A DNA stretch of 64,000 nucleotides from Erythrobacter sp. JK5 (GCF_018205975.1 NZ_CP073577.1:1860001-1924000); one strand, 5' to 3'. Numbered from the stretch's first letter, positions 29,136 to 38,370 are shown. A program made the numbers and translations. Notes: generated from the sequence alone by a model not told the origin.

Positions 29136-29481
29136 GATTACCGATTCGGACATGGACCGGATTTTCCAGGCGCTGTCGCACGGCACGCGGCGGACCATCC
29201 TCGATCACCTGCGCGACCATCCCGGACTCAGGGTCGGGATTCTCGCGGGAAAGTTCGATGTCAGCCGGGTCGCGATCATGGCGCATCTGCGGGTGCTCGA
29301 GGAGGCAAACATGGTGGTGAGCGAAAGGGAGGGCCGCACCCGGCGGCTCTATCTCAACGCGGTGCCGATCCAGCAGATCTCCGACCGCTGGCTCGGCGCC
29401 TACAGCGGGAGCTTCGCCTCTCGCCTTACGGGGATCAAACGCGCCGCCGAAGACGCGGCCAAACGGGAGGGAAAGCAATGA
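29134..29481 (+). CDS. ArsR-family HTH transcriptional regulator
   Basis: 115 residues. Winged helix: 'MDRIFQALSHGTRRTILDHL', then 'VGILAGKFDVSRVAIMAHLRVLEEANMV' (recognition helix) and wing 'REGRTRRLYLN'. No metal-binding Cys are present, so it is not an arsenic/metal sensor; this metal-free subgroup commonly sits before an SRPBCC gene, as here. The SRPBCC start overlaps its stop (ATGA). An alternative start at 29152 (MDRIFQ) also lacks a ribosome-binding site. Likely represses its own operon through the palindrome at 29124-29135. Confidence 0.9.
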   Translation: MITDSDMDRIFQALSHGTRRTILDHLRDHPGLRVGILAGKFDVSRVAIMAHLRVLEEANMVVSEREGRTRRLYLNAVPIQQISDRWLGAYSGSFASRLTGIKRAAEDAAKREGKQ

Positions 29482-30035
29482 GCGAAGCAAGCGCGACCGC
29501 GCCGCAGGCGAGCGAGAAGGCCGTGTACAAGGTGTTCATCGCCGCGCCGGTCGAGACGGTGTGGAACGAGCTGGTCAGAACCGACGAGGTGCTGCCGTTC
29601 TTCTTCGGATCGGTGTGCCGGACAACCGGCGAGCTGACGGTGGGCAAGCCGATGGCGATGGAAACGCCGAACGGCAAGTATCGCACCGTGGTCGGCACGG
29701 TGCTCGAATTCGATCCTCCGCGCCGCTATTCGCACACCTTCAAGTTCACCGCCTACGACGACCCGCCCTGCACCGTCACCTACGAGTTGGAGCCGGTCGA
29801 GGGCGGGACCGAATTTTCGCTCGTCACCACCAACGTCCCCGTCGGCACCAAGACCGAAAAGGGTATGGCGCAGGGCGGACAGTTCATCGTCGATACGTTC
29901 AAGTCCGTGGTCGAAACCGGCAGGCCCTCGCTCGGCAAGCGGTTCCTGCTCGGCGTGATGGGGCTCGCCGCGCCGTTCACGCCCAAGGAGTGCCGCAGCG
30001 AAAACTGGCCGTTCGAACGGATCGCAAACCTGTAG
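29478..30035 (+). CDS. SRPBCC (AHSA1-like) domain protein
   Basis: 185 residues. Starts with a short Ala/Ser tail, then 'YKVFIAAPVETVWNEL', the opening beta-strand/helix of START/Bet v1-fold AHSA1 proteins. 'GKYRTVVGTVLEFDPPRRYSHTFKF' and 'VTYELEPVEGGTEFSLV' follow the family pattern. These proteins have a deep hydrophobic pocket; roles are poorly defined. Coupled by a 4-base overlap to the ArsR gene and followed 14 bases later by a DUF4287 protein. Confidence 0.9.
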   Translation: MSEASATAPQASEKAVYKVFIAAPVETVWNELVRTDEVLPFFFGSVCRTTGELTVGKPMAMETPNGKYRTVVGTVLEFDPPRRYSHTFKFTAYDDPPCTVTYELEPVEGGTEFSLVTTNVPVGTKTEKGMAQGGQFIVDTFKSVVETGRPSLGKRFLLGVMGLAAPFTPKECRSENWPFERIANL

Positions 30036-30049
30036 GGGAGGATATTCTC

Positions 30050-30592
30050 ATGGCATCACCCGAAGACCAGCTGGCGACGATGCTGGCGAACATTCCGGAA
30101 AAGACCGGCAAGACGCTCGACCAATGGATCGCGCTGATCCGGGCAAGCGGACTCGAAAAGCACGGCGAGATCATGAAACTGCTGAAAGGCGAACACGGCG
30201 TCGGGCACGGCTTTGCCAACCTGATCGTCTCGAAATCCAGGGAGACCGGCGAGGAAATCGATCTGGTCGCAGCGCAATATTCCGGCGCGAAGGCCGGGTT
30301 GCGCCCGCTCTACGAGGAGATCGTGACATTCGCGCAATCGCTGGGCGGCGATGTCGAGATCGCGCCCAAGAAAGCCAGCGTCAGCCTACGCCGCAAGAAG
30401 CAGTTCGCGCTGGTGACACCGGCGACGAAGACCCGCATCGACCTCGGCCTGGCGCTGAAGGGCGATGAGCCGCAGGGGCGGCTGGAGAACTACAACGCGA
30501 TGTGCAGCCACCGCGTGCGGCTGGAAAGCGCGGACGACTTCGATGCCGAGGTCAAAGGCTGGATGAAGGAGGCCTATTCGCGCGCGGGCTGA
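30050..30592 (+). CDS. DUF4287/DUF5655 domain protein
   Basis: 180 residues. The N-terminal part 'TGKTLDQWIALIRASGLEKHGEIMKLLKGEHGVGHGFANLIV' (about residues 18-62, quoted in adjoining blocks) is typical DUF4287. The C-terminal part 'PLYEEIVTFAQSLGGDVEIAPKKASVSLRRKKQFALV' resembles DUF5655. Function unknown; it commonly accompanies SRPBCC/ArsR genes. GGGGAGG lies 9 bases before the ATG. Its 3' end overlaps the convergent phytase-like gene by 19 bases. Confidence 0.85.
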   Translation: MASPEDQLATMLANIPEKTGKTLDQWIALIRASGLEKHGEIMKLLKGEHGVGHGFANLIVSKSRETGEEIDLVAAQYSGAKAGLRPLYEEIVTFAQSLGGDVEIAPKKASVSLRRKKQFALVTPATKTRIDLGLALKGDEPQGRLENYNAMCSHRVRLESADDFDAEVKGWMKEAYSRAG

Positions 30593-31575
30593 CGCGGCGG
30601 CACCACCGCGAATTTCAGCAGCAGCGTTCGCTGCGAACCCGAGAAATTGTCGTCGGAAACGAGGTAAAGGAAGGTTCGCCCGCCCTCTTCGCGCACCGCC
30701 AGCCCTTCGAAATTGTCGACCGTGAGCGGCGGGCGCAGCGTCGCGAGTGCGCGCCGCTCGTCACGCGGGTTCAGGGCCACGATCTCCGCGCCGTTACCAT
30801 CCCCCGGCGAATAGCTGCGGAACAGCAGGTAAAGCGTCCCGTCGCTCGCGAAGTCAGCATCGGTCGGTGTGCCCCCGAGTTCGTACAGCGGTCCCTGCGG
30901 CGAAACTACGACGCGCTCCGGGTCCGCACCTGCCACTTGCCGGATGCAATTGCCCAGATCGTCCGGACCCGACCAGCGCTCGGCGCACGCGAACAGGCCG
31001 GTCTCGTCCCCCGCCAGCGTCTCAATGCCTCTATTGGCTTCGAGCGCGCCGAACAGGGCGACGGGATCGACCGCGGTCGGCTCGGGTCGTTCGCCCAGCG
31101 CAGGGTAGCGCCAGACGCGGTGATCGCGCTCGAACGCGACCAGCCAGCCGCCATCGGCGCTGCGGGTCAGCGCTTCGGAATCGCCCGCTTCCTTGCCGGT
31201 CAGCGGTTCGCCTTCGAAACCGAGCAGAGAGCCGGTGGTGATCTCACCGACGCCGACGAGGCGGGAATCCCGCTCGCGCACCGCGATCCGCACCCAGCGG
31301 GCATCGTCGGTCAGCGCCAGCAGCGTTCCCGCATCCCAGCGCAGGCCCGACAGGCCGCCGATATTCTGGCCGAGGCGGGGCAGGTCGATCCCGCCCAGAT
31401 AGCGCAACTCGCCGACCCGAACGAGCGACGGGTCGTCTTCGGACAGCGGGACGAGGACGATATCGGGAGAATCGCTTGCATGCGGCCGGTGGACGATCAG
31501 CCACGCGGCAAGCAGCGCTGCCACCGCGAGCAGGATCGCGCCCCCGATCCACAGCCCCCTCCCCCGGATCAGCAC
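30574..31575 (-). CDS. Exported phytase-like (esterase-like) beta-propeller protein
   Basis: 333 residues from a GTG start placed one base after the gatB stop codon. One N-terminal membrane segment (residues 9-28) serves as signal or anchor. The body matches the phytase-like (PF13449) pattern: 'GLSGLRWDAGTLLALTDDARWV', 'DSEALTRSADGGWLVAFERDHRVWRY', 'VDNFEGLAVREEGGRTFLYLVSDDNFS', each quoted as repeats of a propeller with Asp/Glu clusters. Real phosphatase activity is unproven for this class. It is the last gene of the gat-region operon, tail-to-tail with the DUF4287 gene. Confidence 0.82.
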   Translation of the reverse strand: MLIRGRGLWIGGAILLAVAALLAAWLIVHRPHASDSPDIVLVPLSEDDPSLVRVGELRYLGGIDLPRLGQNIGGLSGLRWDAGTLLALTDDARWVRIAVRERDSRLVGVGEITTGSLLGFEGEPLTGKEAGDSEALTRSADGGWLVAFERDHRVWRYPALGERPEPTAVDPVALFGALEANRGIETLAGDETGLFACAERWSGPDDLGNCIRQVAGADPERVVVSPQGPLYELGGTPTDADFASDGTLYLLFRSYSPGDGNGAEIVALNPRDERRALATLRPPLTVDNFEGLAVREEGGRTFLYLVSDDNFSGSQRTLLLKFAVVPPRQPARE

Positions 31576-31576
31576 A

Positions 31577-33076
31577 TTACCCCAGCTTGTCCTTCAGGAT
31601 CTGGTTGACCACCGCCGGATTGGCCTTGCCCTGCATCGCCTTCATCGTCTGGCCGACGAAGAAGCCGAACAGCTTGTCCTTGCCGCCGCGATATTCCTCG
31701 ACCTTGTCGGCGTTGGCGGCGATGATGCCATCGATCGCGGCCTCGATCGCGCCCGTGTCGCTGACCTGTTTGAGGCCCTTTTCATCGGCGATCGCCTCAG
31801 GGTCGCCGCCCTGCCTGAGGACGATCTCGTAGATCTCCTTGGCCTGCCCGCCGCTGATCTCGCCCTTGTCCTGCATCGCCAGGATCGTCGCCTGCGCTGC
31901 GGGAGTCGAGTTGGTTAAGTCGGCCTCGTCGCCCAGCCCCTTGACCACGCCCGGAGCGACCGAAAGCGCCCAATTCGCGACCTGCGTGGCGACATCCTTT
32001 TCCGGCTTGCCGATTGTCGCGGCGGTGGCGGCGAGCAGCGTTTCGAACCGCGCGAAGGTCTCGACCTCGGCGGTCAGCTCGCGCGCGTTGTAGGGCGTAA
32101 GGCCGAGCTCGCTCTCGTAGCGCTGGCGCTTGGCATCGGGCAGCTCGGGCAGGCTGGCGCGGCATTCTTCCAGAAACGAGTCGTCCAGCACCAGCGGCAG
32201 CAGGTCCGGATCCGGGAAGTAGCGGTAATCGTGCGCGTCTTCCTTCGACCGCATCGTGCGGGTGGTGCCGGTCGCGACATCGAACAGCCGGGTTTCCTGA
32301 TCGACAGTACCGCCCGATTCCAGCACATCGACCTGGCGGTTGGCCTCGTATTCGATCACCTGCATCACGAATCGCACCGAGTTCACGTTCTTGGTCTCGG
32401 TCCGGGTACCGAGCTCCTGGGTGCCCGCACGGCGTACCGAGACGTTGACGTCGGCGCGCATCGAGCCTTCCTCCATGTTGCCGTCGCACGATCCGACATA
32501 GCGCAGGATGCTGCGCAGCTTGCGGACATAGGCTCCGGCCTCGGCGGGCGAGCGCATGTGCGGGCGCGAGACGATCTCCATCAGCGCGACGCCGCTGCGG
32601 TTGAGGTCGACATAGGACATGGTCGGGTGCTGGTCGTGCATCAGCTTGCCCGCATCCTGCTCGACATGGATGCGCTCGATCCCGATCACCTTGTCTTCGG
32701 CGATCCCGGCCTTCTCATCGGCTTCGATCAGCAGCTGCCCCTCGCCCACCAGCGGGTGGTAGAGCTGGCTGATCTGGTAGCCCTGCGGCAAGTCGGCATA
32801 GAAATAGTTCTTGCGGTCGAAGCGCGACCATTTGTTGATCTCGGCCTCGATCGCCATGCCGGTGCGCACCGCCTGCCGGATGCATTCGCGATTGGGCACC
32901 GGGAGCATGCCCGGCATCGCCGCATCGACGAGGCTGACCTGCGTGTTCGGCTCGGCTCCGAAAGCGGTGGACGCGCCCGAAAACAGCTTGGCGTTGGAGG
33001 TGACCTGCGCATGAACCTCGAGGCCGATTACGACCTCCCATTCGCCCGTCGCGCCGTGGATTGTGTATGTGCTCAT
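31577..33076 (-). CDS. gatB: Asp-tRNA(Asn)/Glu-tRNA(Gln) amidotransferase subunit B
   Basis: 499 residues, full length. N-terminal '[12 protein letters not shown]', then 'KLFSGAS', '[18 protein letters not shown]', '[16 protein letters not shown]', '[15 protein letters not shown]' and '[26 protein letters not shown]', which are GatB signatures including the kinase-like active-site region. The C-terminal Yqey/tail domain ends the protein. It activates Glu/Asp on mischarged tRNA with ATP before amidation by GatA. It sits downstream of gatC and gatA but separated from gatA by an acyltransferase and two small membrane-protein genes. Confidence 0.98.
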   Translation of the reverse strand: MSTYTIHGATGEWEVVIGLEVHAQVTSNAKLFSGASTAFGAEPNTQVSLVDAAMPGMLPVPNRECIRQAVRTGMAIEAEINKWSRFDRKNYFYADLPQGYQISQLYHPLVGEGQLLIEADEKAGIAEDKVIGIERIHVEQDAGKLMHDQHPTMSYVDLNRSGVALMEIVSRPHMRSPAEAGAYVRKLRSILRYVGSCDGNMEEGSMRADVNVSVRRAGTQELGTRTETKNVNSVRFVMQVIEYEANRQVDVLESGGTVDQETRLFDVATGTTRTMRSKEDAHDYRYFPDPDLLPLVLDDSFLEECRASLPELPDAKRQRYESELGLTPYNARELTAEVETFARFETLLAATAATIGKPEKDVATQVANWALSVAPGVVKGLGDEADLTNSTPAAQATILAMQDKGEISGGQAKEIYEIVLRQGGDPEAIADEKGLKQVSDTGAIEAAIDGIIAANADKVEEYRGGKDKLFGFFVGQTMKAMQGKANPAVVNQILKDKLG

Positions 33077-33116
33077 AGGCTTTCCGATAGTGCGAGTTGC
33101 GGCGGCTTTCCAGAGG

Positions 33117-34274
33117 CTAGATGGTCGGCGCGCTCGCTTCGGCCTGCCCTGCGCCGAATTGCCGCGCCTTGCGCCGCGACCAGTCGCGCGTCGGGCGCTC
33201 GATCAGGAGGTAGGCCACATGCGCGGCGGCGAGGACCAGCGCGAGAAACAGCGCCGCGACGGCCTCGGCGGCGAGGCCAGTCGGCGCGATGGCGAGCTGT
33301 CCGTTCGCCTCGGCAGCGGTGAGCGCCAGCCCGGTCTGCGCTTCGAGCAGGCGGAACGCGGGGAACGCCAGCCGGTAGACCAGCGGGTGCACGAGATAGA
33401 TCGAGTAGGAGATCAGCCCGACCCACACGAACCCGCGCAACGCCAGCGCACGGCTGAGCGGTCCGGCATCGAAAGCGAACACGAACACCAGCAGCGCGAA
33501 GGCGATGTGGTTTGACATCAGCCCCATCGGCCACAGGACGACAGCCAGCGCAAGCAGCGCGGTGGCGACTTCGAGGAACGGCGCACGGCGTCGCCATGGC
33601 TCGACAGAGGACAAACGCAGCCACAGCCACGCCGCCAGCACTCCGAAGCCGAATCCGCCAATCCCGCGCAGGATGGAGGTCGCGCCAAACGCGAAGTCGG
33701 GATGCGCTTTCCAGTCGACCCCCGCGAGCGTGACCCCCGCCGCCACCGCCAGGGCAGCGAACACGAACGGCGCGACGCGCGGGATACGGTTCAGCAGGAT
33801 CGCGGCGAGTAAATACAGGCCCAGTTCGACCGAGATCGACCAGCTCGGCCCGTTCCACGTCATCCCCCCGGGATGGACGTAGGTCTGGAGCAGCAGCAGG
33901 TTGGCCGGGAGAGTTTCGAGCGAGCGCCTGCCGGTGAAGGCACCCGAGCCCTCGCCAAGCACCAGCGGCACCAGTTCGAGCGCGAAGAAAGCGAGCAGGA
34001 TCGCCACATGCAGCGGCCACAGCCGCCCGATCCGCAGCAGCATGAACCGCGCCGTCGAAAAGCCCTGCGCGAGCCGCTCGTGATAGCTCGCGAAGATCAC
34101 GAAGCCCGACAGCACGAAGAAGAAATCGACCGCGATGGCGAGGCGCGCATGGAAGGCGCTGCCGAGCAACATCCCGTCGCCGCCGAGATGGAAGTAGGCG
34201 ATGGCGAGCGCAGCAATCCCGCGCAGGGAATCGAGCGCGATGAAGCGGTGAGTGGGTTGCCGAGTTGCCGCCAT
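33117..34274 (-). CDS. Acyltransferase family 3 (OafA/YrhL-like) membrane protein
   Basis: 385 residues with about ten hydrophobic segments. N-terminal '[21 protein letters not shown]' has the conserved R-G-x-A and His, and 'FVLSGFVIF' is typical; '[10 protein letters not shown]' is the RxxR-type motif. These inner-membrane enzymes O-acetylate sugars of surface glycans or peptidoglycan. The ATG at 34274 is preferred over a GTG six codons upstream since the core motif starts right after. It interrupts the gat gene run and has no obvious relation to it. A CGTCA-ended repeat lies just upstream. Confidence 0.92.
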   Translation of the reverse strand: MAATRQPTHRFIALDSLRGIAALAIAYFHLGGDGMLLGSAFHARLAIAVDFFFVLSGFVIFASYHERLAQGFSTARFMLLRIGRLWPLHVAILLAFFALELVPLVLGEGSGAFTGRRSLETLPANLLLLQTYVHPGGMTWNGPSWSISVELGLYLLAAILLNRIPRVAPFVFAALAVAAGVTLAGVDWKAHPDFAFGATSILRGIGGFGFGVLAAWLWLRLSSVEPWRRRAPFLEVATALLALAVVLWPMGLMSNHIAFALLVFVFAFDAGPLSRALALRGFVWVGLISYSIYLVHPLVYRLAFPAFRLLEAQTGLALTAAEANGQLAIAPTGLAAEAVAALFLALVLAAAHVAYLLIERPTRDWSRRKARQFGAGQAEASAPTI

Positions 34275-34302
34275 GGTGCCGCCCGCGCCCACCGTCCTAA
34301 CC

Positions 34303-34381
34303 CGTCATTCCGGCGGAGGCCGGAATCCAGAGCGGCCCAAACGCAAAGTAAGCTGGATCCCGGATCAAGTCCGGGATGACG
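34303..34381. repeat. Double-hairpin palindromic repeat with CGTCA/TGACG ends (intergenic copy)
   Basis: 79 bases. CGTCATTCCGG starts the left end and CCGGGATGACG closes the right. Two internal hairpins: TTCCGGC/GCCGGAA and ATCCCGGA/TCCGGGAT, with CCAG...CTGG facing inward. The element matches in architecture the copy inside valS (46553-46628). The small membrane protein at 34365-34595 reads into it and takes its stop codon from it. Confidence 0.8.
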
Positions 34382-34595
34382 AAGAGGGATCGTCGTCCTT
34401 GTCCTCGATCCGCGTCGCGGGCCGCGTCGGACCATCATGCCGCGGCCCTGTCCCGGATCCGTTCAAGGGCTTGCCGGTCTTGCTGTCGAACCGCGCTTCG
34501 CCGTGATCGATCGTCCTTGAGAGATACATCACCACCCCGCCGATAAGAACGAAGGCGATGAGAAAGATCATCACGGAAACCGCGACGAAGGTCAT
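34365..34595 (-). CDS. Small single-span membrane protein, copy 2 of a tandem pair
   Basis: 76 residues. One hydrophobic helix (residues 2-25), then the soluble motif 'GEARFDSKTGKPL', then a polar tail. The start ATG overlaps the previous stop as ATGA. The same motif ('[13 protein letters not shown]') ends the neighbouring small protein, so the two are paralogues or share a docking motif. The final five codons and TGA lie within the CGTCA-ended repeat, so the original C-terminus may have been altered by its insertion. Function unknown. Confidence 0.7.
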   Translation of the reverse strand: MTFVAVSVMIFLIAFVLIGGVVMYLSRTIDHGEARFDSKTGKPLNGSGTGPRHDGPTRPATRIEDKDDDPSSSSRT

Positions 34596-34828
34596 CGCCC
34601 GTCCCGACGATCGGGTATCGGCTGCCCCGTTTCGCTGTCGAACCGGGCTTCACCGACGTCAAACCGCCTTTCAAGATACTCGAAGCCGAAAGCCCAGACG
34701 TGGATAGCTGTTGCGAAGCCAAGTCCGATCACAATCAATTGCCACTGAAACCAGCCGTCGAAGAAGGCGTAGGCCATGAAAGCAAAATAAATGCACCAAG
34801 CAAGGACCGAAACGTATTTCCGTATCAC
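34592..34828 (-). CDS. Small membrane protein, copy 1 of a tandem pair
   Basis: 78 residues from a GTG start that overlaps the gatA stop as GTGA, with GGAG 5 bases upstream. Two hydrophobic stretches ('[16 protein letters not shown]', '[19 protein letters not shown]') make one or two membrane spans, and the C-terminus carries '[15 protein letters not shown]'. The tight coupling to gatA and the motif shared with the next protein support it being real despite its size. No function assigned. Confidence 0.7.
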   Translation of the reverse strand: MIRKYVSVLAWCIYFAFMAYAFFDGWFQWQLIVIGLGFATAIHVWAFGFEYLERRFDVGEARFDSETGQPIPDRRDGR

Positions 34829-36309
34829 CACCACTTCTCCGGCGCATGGTCGAACCCGGCGCGCTGCTGGATCGCCAGCCCGGCATCGAGCACGGTCTGC
34901 TCGTCGAATGCTTTGCCCACCAGCTGCAGGCCCAGCGGCAACCCGTCCTCGTTGAGCATCGCCGGGACGCTCATGGCGGGGAGGCCCGCCAGCGAGGCGG
35001 GCACCGCGAAGACGTCGTTCAGATACATCGTCAGCGGGTCGTCGTTGAGGCTGCCGAGCGGGAAGCTCGCCGTCGGCGTGGTCGGGGCGAGGATGAGGTC
35101 GCACTGCGCCCAGGCCTGCTCGAAGTCGCGCGCGACCAGCGCCCGCACCTTCTGCGCCTGGTTGTAATAGGCATCGTAGAAGCCAGCCGAAAGCACATAG
35201 GTGCCGATCAGGATGCGGCGTTTCACCTCGTCGCCGAACCCCGCCTCGCGGGTAGCGGCGTACATGTCCTGCAGCCCTGCGCCTTCGGGCAGGTCGCGCA
35301 GACCATAGCGCACGCCATCGTAGCGCGCGAGGTTGGACGAGGCTTCGGCGGGCGCGATGATGTAATAGGCGGGCAGCGCGTATTTGGTGTGCGGCAGCGA
35401 GATATCGACGATCTGAGCGCCCGCATCCTTGAGCCACGCCTTGCCCTGTTCCCAGCTGTCGAGGATCGCCTCGTCGGTGCCCTCCATGCGGTATTCCCGG
35501 GGAATGCCGACTGTCTTGCCCTTGAGGTCCGCGCTGAGCGCGCCTTCCCAGTCGGGCACTTCCATCTGCAGCGAAGTCGCGTCCTTCGGGTCGAAACCCG
35601 CCATCGCACCGAGCATGATCGCGCAATCCTCGACACTGCGCGCCATCGGCCCGGCCTGATCGAGCGAGGAGGCGAACGCCACCACGCCCCAGCGCGAGCA
35701 ACGGCCATAGGTCGGCTTGATCCCGCAGATGCCGGCGAACGCGGCGGGCTGGCGGATCGAGCCACCGGTGTCGGTGCCGGTCGCGGCGGGCGCGATCCGC
35801 GCGGACACGGCGGAGGACGAACCGCCCGACGAACCACCGGGGCTCATCGGCTGGTTCGATCCGGCCTTGCGCCATGGCGAGGCGACATTGCCGAAATACG
35901 AAGTCTCGTTCGAGGAGCCCATCGCGAACTGATCGAGATTGAGCTTGCCCAGCATCCCCGCGCCCGCATCCCACAGGTTCTGCGAGACGGTGCTTTCGTA
36001 TTGCGGCTTGAACCCTTCGAGGATGTGCGACGCAGCGGTGGTCTGCACGCCATGGGTGGCAAACAGGTCCTTCATGCCGATCGGTACACCGCCCATCGCG
36101 CCGAGTTCCTCGCCCTTCGCACGCCTTGCGTCGGTCGCGTCAGCGGCGGCGAGCGCATGGTCGGGCGTGGTGACGATAAAGGCGTTGAGCTTTGCGGCTT
36201 CGGCCACGGCCGCGTTGAAGCTTTCCGCCACTTCGCGCGCGGTAAAGTCACCGCCGGCGACACCGTCGCGGATGGCCTTGACGCCGAGTTTGGTCAGTTC
36301 TTCGCTCAC
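34825..36309 (-). CDS. gatA: Asp-tRNA(Asn)/Glu-tRNA(Gln) amidotransferase subunit A
   Basis: 494 residues, an amidase-signature enzyme. '[17 protein letters not shown]' carries the catalytic Lys, '[11 protein letters not shown]' is the GatA-specific stretch, and '[19 protein letters not shown]' provides the Ser-cisSer pair. It releases ammonia from glutamine and passes it to GatB. Start ATG at 36309. A repeat pair lies in the 102 bases separating it from gatC. Essential housekeeping gene. Confidence 0.98.
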   Translation of the reverse strand: MSEELTKLGVKAIRDGVAGGDFTAREVAESFNAAVAEAAKLNAFIVTTPDHALAAADATDARRAKGEELGAMGGVPIGMKDLFATHGVQTTAASHILEGFKPQYESTVSQNLWDAGAGMLGKLNLDQFAMGSSNETSYFGNVASPWRKAGSNQPMSPGGSSGGSSSAVSARIAPAATGTDTGGSIRQPAAFAGICGIKPTYGRCSRWGVVAFASSLDQAGPMARSVEDCAIMLGAMAGFDPKDATSLQMEVPDWEGALSADLKGKTVGIPREYRMEGTDEAILDSWEQGKAWLKDAGAQIVDISLPHTKYALPAYYIIAPAEASSNLARYDGVRYGLRDLPEGAGLQDMYAATREAGFGDEVKRRILIGTYVLSAGFYDAYYNQAQKVRALVARDFEQAWAQCDLILAPTTPTASFPLGSLNDDPLTMYLNDVFAVPASLAGLPAMSVPAMLNEDGLPLGLQLVGKAFDEQTVLDAGLAIQQRAGFDHAPEKWW

Positions 36310-36321
36310 TTCAAATCCGTT

Positions 36322-36390
36322 CGTCCTGAGCCTGTCGAAGGGCGAACCCCTCGGACGTTACTCCGCTCGCACTTCGACAAGCTCAGCACG
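36322..36390. repeat. Inverted repeat between gatC and gatA
   Basis: CGTCCTGAGCCTGTCGAAG (36322-36340) and CTTCGACAAGCTCAGCACG (36372-36390), inverted with two mismatches, separated by 31 bases. A widely seen dispersed intergenic repeat type in proteobacteria. It sits inside the gatC-gatA transcript and would fold into a long hairpin. Confidence 0.7.
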
Positions 36391-36411
36391 AGCGGGATGG
36401 CATATGCAGTT

Positions 36412-36714
36412 CTATTCGATCACCTTCGGCACACCGAAAAATCCGTGTTCGGCGGCAGGCGCATTGGCGAGCACGTCGTCGCGCCGTCCGCCGCCGGTCT
36501 TCGGATCGGCGTCGATCACGTCGTCGCGCAGCCGCAAGGTGTTGGGGATCACCGCGCTCATCGGCTCGATCCCGGTCACGTCGACTTCGCCCAGCTGCTC
36601 GACCCAGGTCAGGATGCCGTTCAGTTCGGGCACCATCCGGTCGAGCTCTTCGTCGGTCATCTTGATCCGCGCCAGTTGCGAAATCTTGGCGACGGTCGCT
36701 TTGTCTACGGACAT
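36412..36714 (-). CDS. gatC: Asp-tRNA(Asn)/Glu-tRNA(Gln) amidotransferase subunit C
   Basis: 100 residues. '[34 protein letters not shown]' (helical start, given as adjoining segments), '[12 protein letters not shown]', '[12 protein letters not shown]' and the C-terminal 'FFGVPKVIE' are GatC signatures. It is the small linker between GatA and GatB. First gene of the minus-strand gat run, 24 bases downstream of the FKBP gene, so possibly transcribed from the FKBP promoter. Confidence 0.97.
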   Translation of the reverse strand: MSVDKATVAKISQLARIKMTDEELDRMVPELNGILTWVEQLGEVDVTGIEPMSAVIPNTLRLRDDVIDADPKTGGGRRDDVLANAPAAEHGFFGVPKVIE

Positions 36715-36738
36715 GGGAGGATGCCCTTTCTCGTGTGC

Positions 36739-37389
36739 TTATTCGGCAGGACCGGGCTGGGTGCCCTGCGGCTGAGCGGGGGCGCCTTCGGGCGGTGCAG
36801 ACGGCGGCGGGCCGCCGGGGCCACCCGGTCCCGGTCCGCCCGGCATCTGCTGTTGCAGCGCCTGTTGCAGGATCGCGAGGTTGCGGTCGAATTCCTGGCG
36901 GCTCATGAAATCGACCAGCTCGACTTCGAAAACCAGGTCGGAATTGGCCGGAATGCGGACCTCGCCGGTCTGCGGATCGGCTTTCTCCTCCGCGCCATAG
37001 GCGTCTTCGGCCGGGATGAAGAGTTCGTACTTTCCGCCCTTCTGCATCTGCTGCAGCCCCTTGAAGAAGCCCGGGATCGTCGCCCCGTCCTCGACCGGGA
37101 ACGGCGTGCCTTCGGGGAAAATCCCCTCGATCGGGAGCGGAATGTCCTGCGATTCGTCGAACACTTCGCCGGTATCGGCCAGCTTGCCGGTGTACTTGAC
37201 GAACGCCATGTCGCCGACCTGCGGGCTCGCGCCTTCGCCTGCGGCAATCGTGTCCATCGAGAAGCTCTTGGGCAGCGCCGCCCATGCGAGGCCGCCGCCC
37301 AGCAGGATCGCGACGATCACGCCCAGCCACAATTTGGTGAGCGATCCCTTGGCGATGGGATGAATCGGTACGCGGGTGACTTCGGCCAT
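36739..37389 (-). CDS. Membrane-anchored FKBP-type peptidyl-prolyl isomerase
   Basis: 216 residues. N-terminal transmembrane helix (residues about 20-39), then the FKBP domain: 'GDMAFVKYTGKLADTGEVFDES', 'GFFKGLQQMQKGGKYELFIPAEDAYG' and 'LVFEVELVDF'. The C-terminal 50 residues are Pro/Gly/Gln-rich and probably disordered. The domain would face the periplasm and assist folding of exported proteins. The aromatic pocket is reduced relative to FKBP12, so activity should be verified. Confidence 0.92.
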   Translation of the reverse strand: MAEVTRVPIHPIAKGSLTKLWLGVIVAILLGGGLAWAALPKSFSMDTIAAGEGASPQVGDMAFVKYTGKLADTGEVFDESQDIPLPIEGIFPEGTPFPVEDGATIPGFFKGLQQMQKGGKYELFIPAEDAYGAEEKADPQTGEVRIPANSDLVFEVELVDFMSRQEFDRNLAILQQALQQQMPGGPGPGGPGGPPPSAPPEGAPAQPQGTQPGPAE

Positions 37390-37434
37390 TTATCTATCCT
37401 GATCGAGAGGCGGCTTTTGCCGATGGTCGATAGC

Positions 37435-37461
37435 AAAAGGGCGCGGGATGAAACCGCGCCC
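37435..37461 (-). terminator. Rho-independent terminator of rpsU
   Basis: GGGCGCGG (37439-37446) and CCGCGCCC (37454-37461) form a perfect 8-base stem with a 7-base loop, followed on the minus strand by TTTTGC. It lies 56 bases after the rpsU stop. Confidence 0.8.
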
Positions 37462-37516
37462 TGATGGCTTATCGTGGGTGTGCGTTCAAGCGATTATCGC
37501 TCGAACCGCCGACGGC

Positions 37517-37723
37517 TTACTTGACGCCGTCGCGTTCCATCCGCTTGCGCTCGAGCTTGCGGGCGCGGCGCACGGCGGCAGCCTTCTCACGGGCGCGCTT
37601 CTCGCTCGGCTTTTCGTAGTGGCGACGCAGCTTCATCTCGCGATAGACACCTTCGCGCTGCAGCTTCTTCTTGAGCGCGCGCAGAGCCTGGTCGACATTG
37701 TTATCGCGAACGATGATTTGCAT
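37517..37723 (-). CDS. rpsU: 30S ribosomal protein S21
   Basis: 68 residues, standard S21: '[25 protein letters not shown]' opening (as two runs) and a strongly basic helix with '[20 protein letters not shown]'. It assists base-pairing of mRNA with 16S rRNA. Single-gene unit with its own terminator; divergent from crcB. Confidence 0.98.
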   Translation of the reverse strand: MQIIVRDNNVDQALRALKKKLQREGVYREMKLRRHYEKPSEKRAREKAAAVRRARKLERKRMERDGVK

Positions 37724-37965
37724 AAAAGATCACTACCTTCTCGAAACCGCACAGAGCCCGCGTAAGTGTGCGGGGATGCACGCAAAATTGACGCTGGAAA
37801 CGGCGCGAATCCAGATGGATCGCGCTCGAACTGGGTGTCGTATAGCGCCCGGGCACGATTTTGGCAAGGTTCTGCGGGCGTTGCAGCGCGGCCACACCGG
37901 ATCGGTCGCCCTCGGGCAGCTCGCGCTATGCAGCGCGGCATGCCCCCGCTAAAGGCATCGGCGCA

Positions 37966-38370
37966 ATGTCTGTCACCCTTTCCCCCCTCACCGCATCGGC
38001 CTTCGTCGCCACCGGAGGCGCCATCGGCGCACTCGGGCGCTACCAGCTGGGGCGTGCGGTCATGCACTACATCGGCCCCGCAAATGCATTTCCATGGTCG
38101 ACTTTCGCCGCGAACCTGCTCGGCTGCTTTGCCATGGGGCTGCTGTTCGGCTGGCTCGCCCGGCATGGCGGCGCAAACGAGACACTGCGCCTGCTGCTCG
38201 GCGTCGGGCTGCTGGGCGGGTTCACCACCTTCAGCGCGTTCGGGCTCGAAATGCTGCTGCTGATCGAGCGCGGCGCGATCGGTCTTGCGCTCGCCTATTC
38301 GGGCGGATCGGTGCTGGCGGGGGTCGGCGCGCTGTATATCGGGCTGCTGCTGGTGCGAGCCGTCGCATGA
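37966..38370 (+). CDS. crcB: Fluoride exporter CrcB/Fluc
   Basis: 134 residues with four membrane segments. 'GGAIGALGRYQLG', 'WSTFAANLLGCFAMGLLFG' with the conserved N, and 'GLLGGFTTFSAFGLE' with the Phe-box and Na+-site TTFS motif are diagnostic. It forms a dual-topology dimeric fluoride channel. The ATG at 37966 is chosen at the start of similarity. I see no clear fluoride riboswitch before it. Its stop overlaps the next start (ATGA), opening a five-gene operon. Confidence 0.96.
   Translation: MSVTLSPLTASAFVATGGAIGALGRYQLGRAVMHYIGPANAFPWSTFAANLLGCFAMGLLFGWLARHGGANETLRLLLGVGLLGGFTTFSAFGLEMLLLIERGAIGLALAYSGGSVLAGVGALYIGLLLVRAVA

Noticed and set aside
34829..35974. Minus-strand open frame extending the small membrane protein
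   Set aside because: It runs antiphase through gatA; the coupled GTG at 34828 is the natural start.
37861..37965. Fluoride riboswitch before crcB
   Set aside because: I looked for the conserved pseudoknot and GGNGAUGG-type core and did not find a convincing match.
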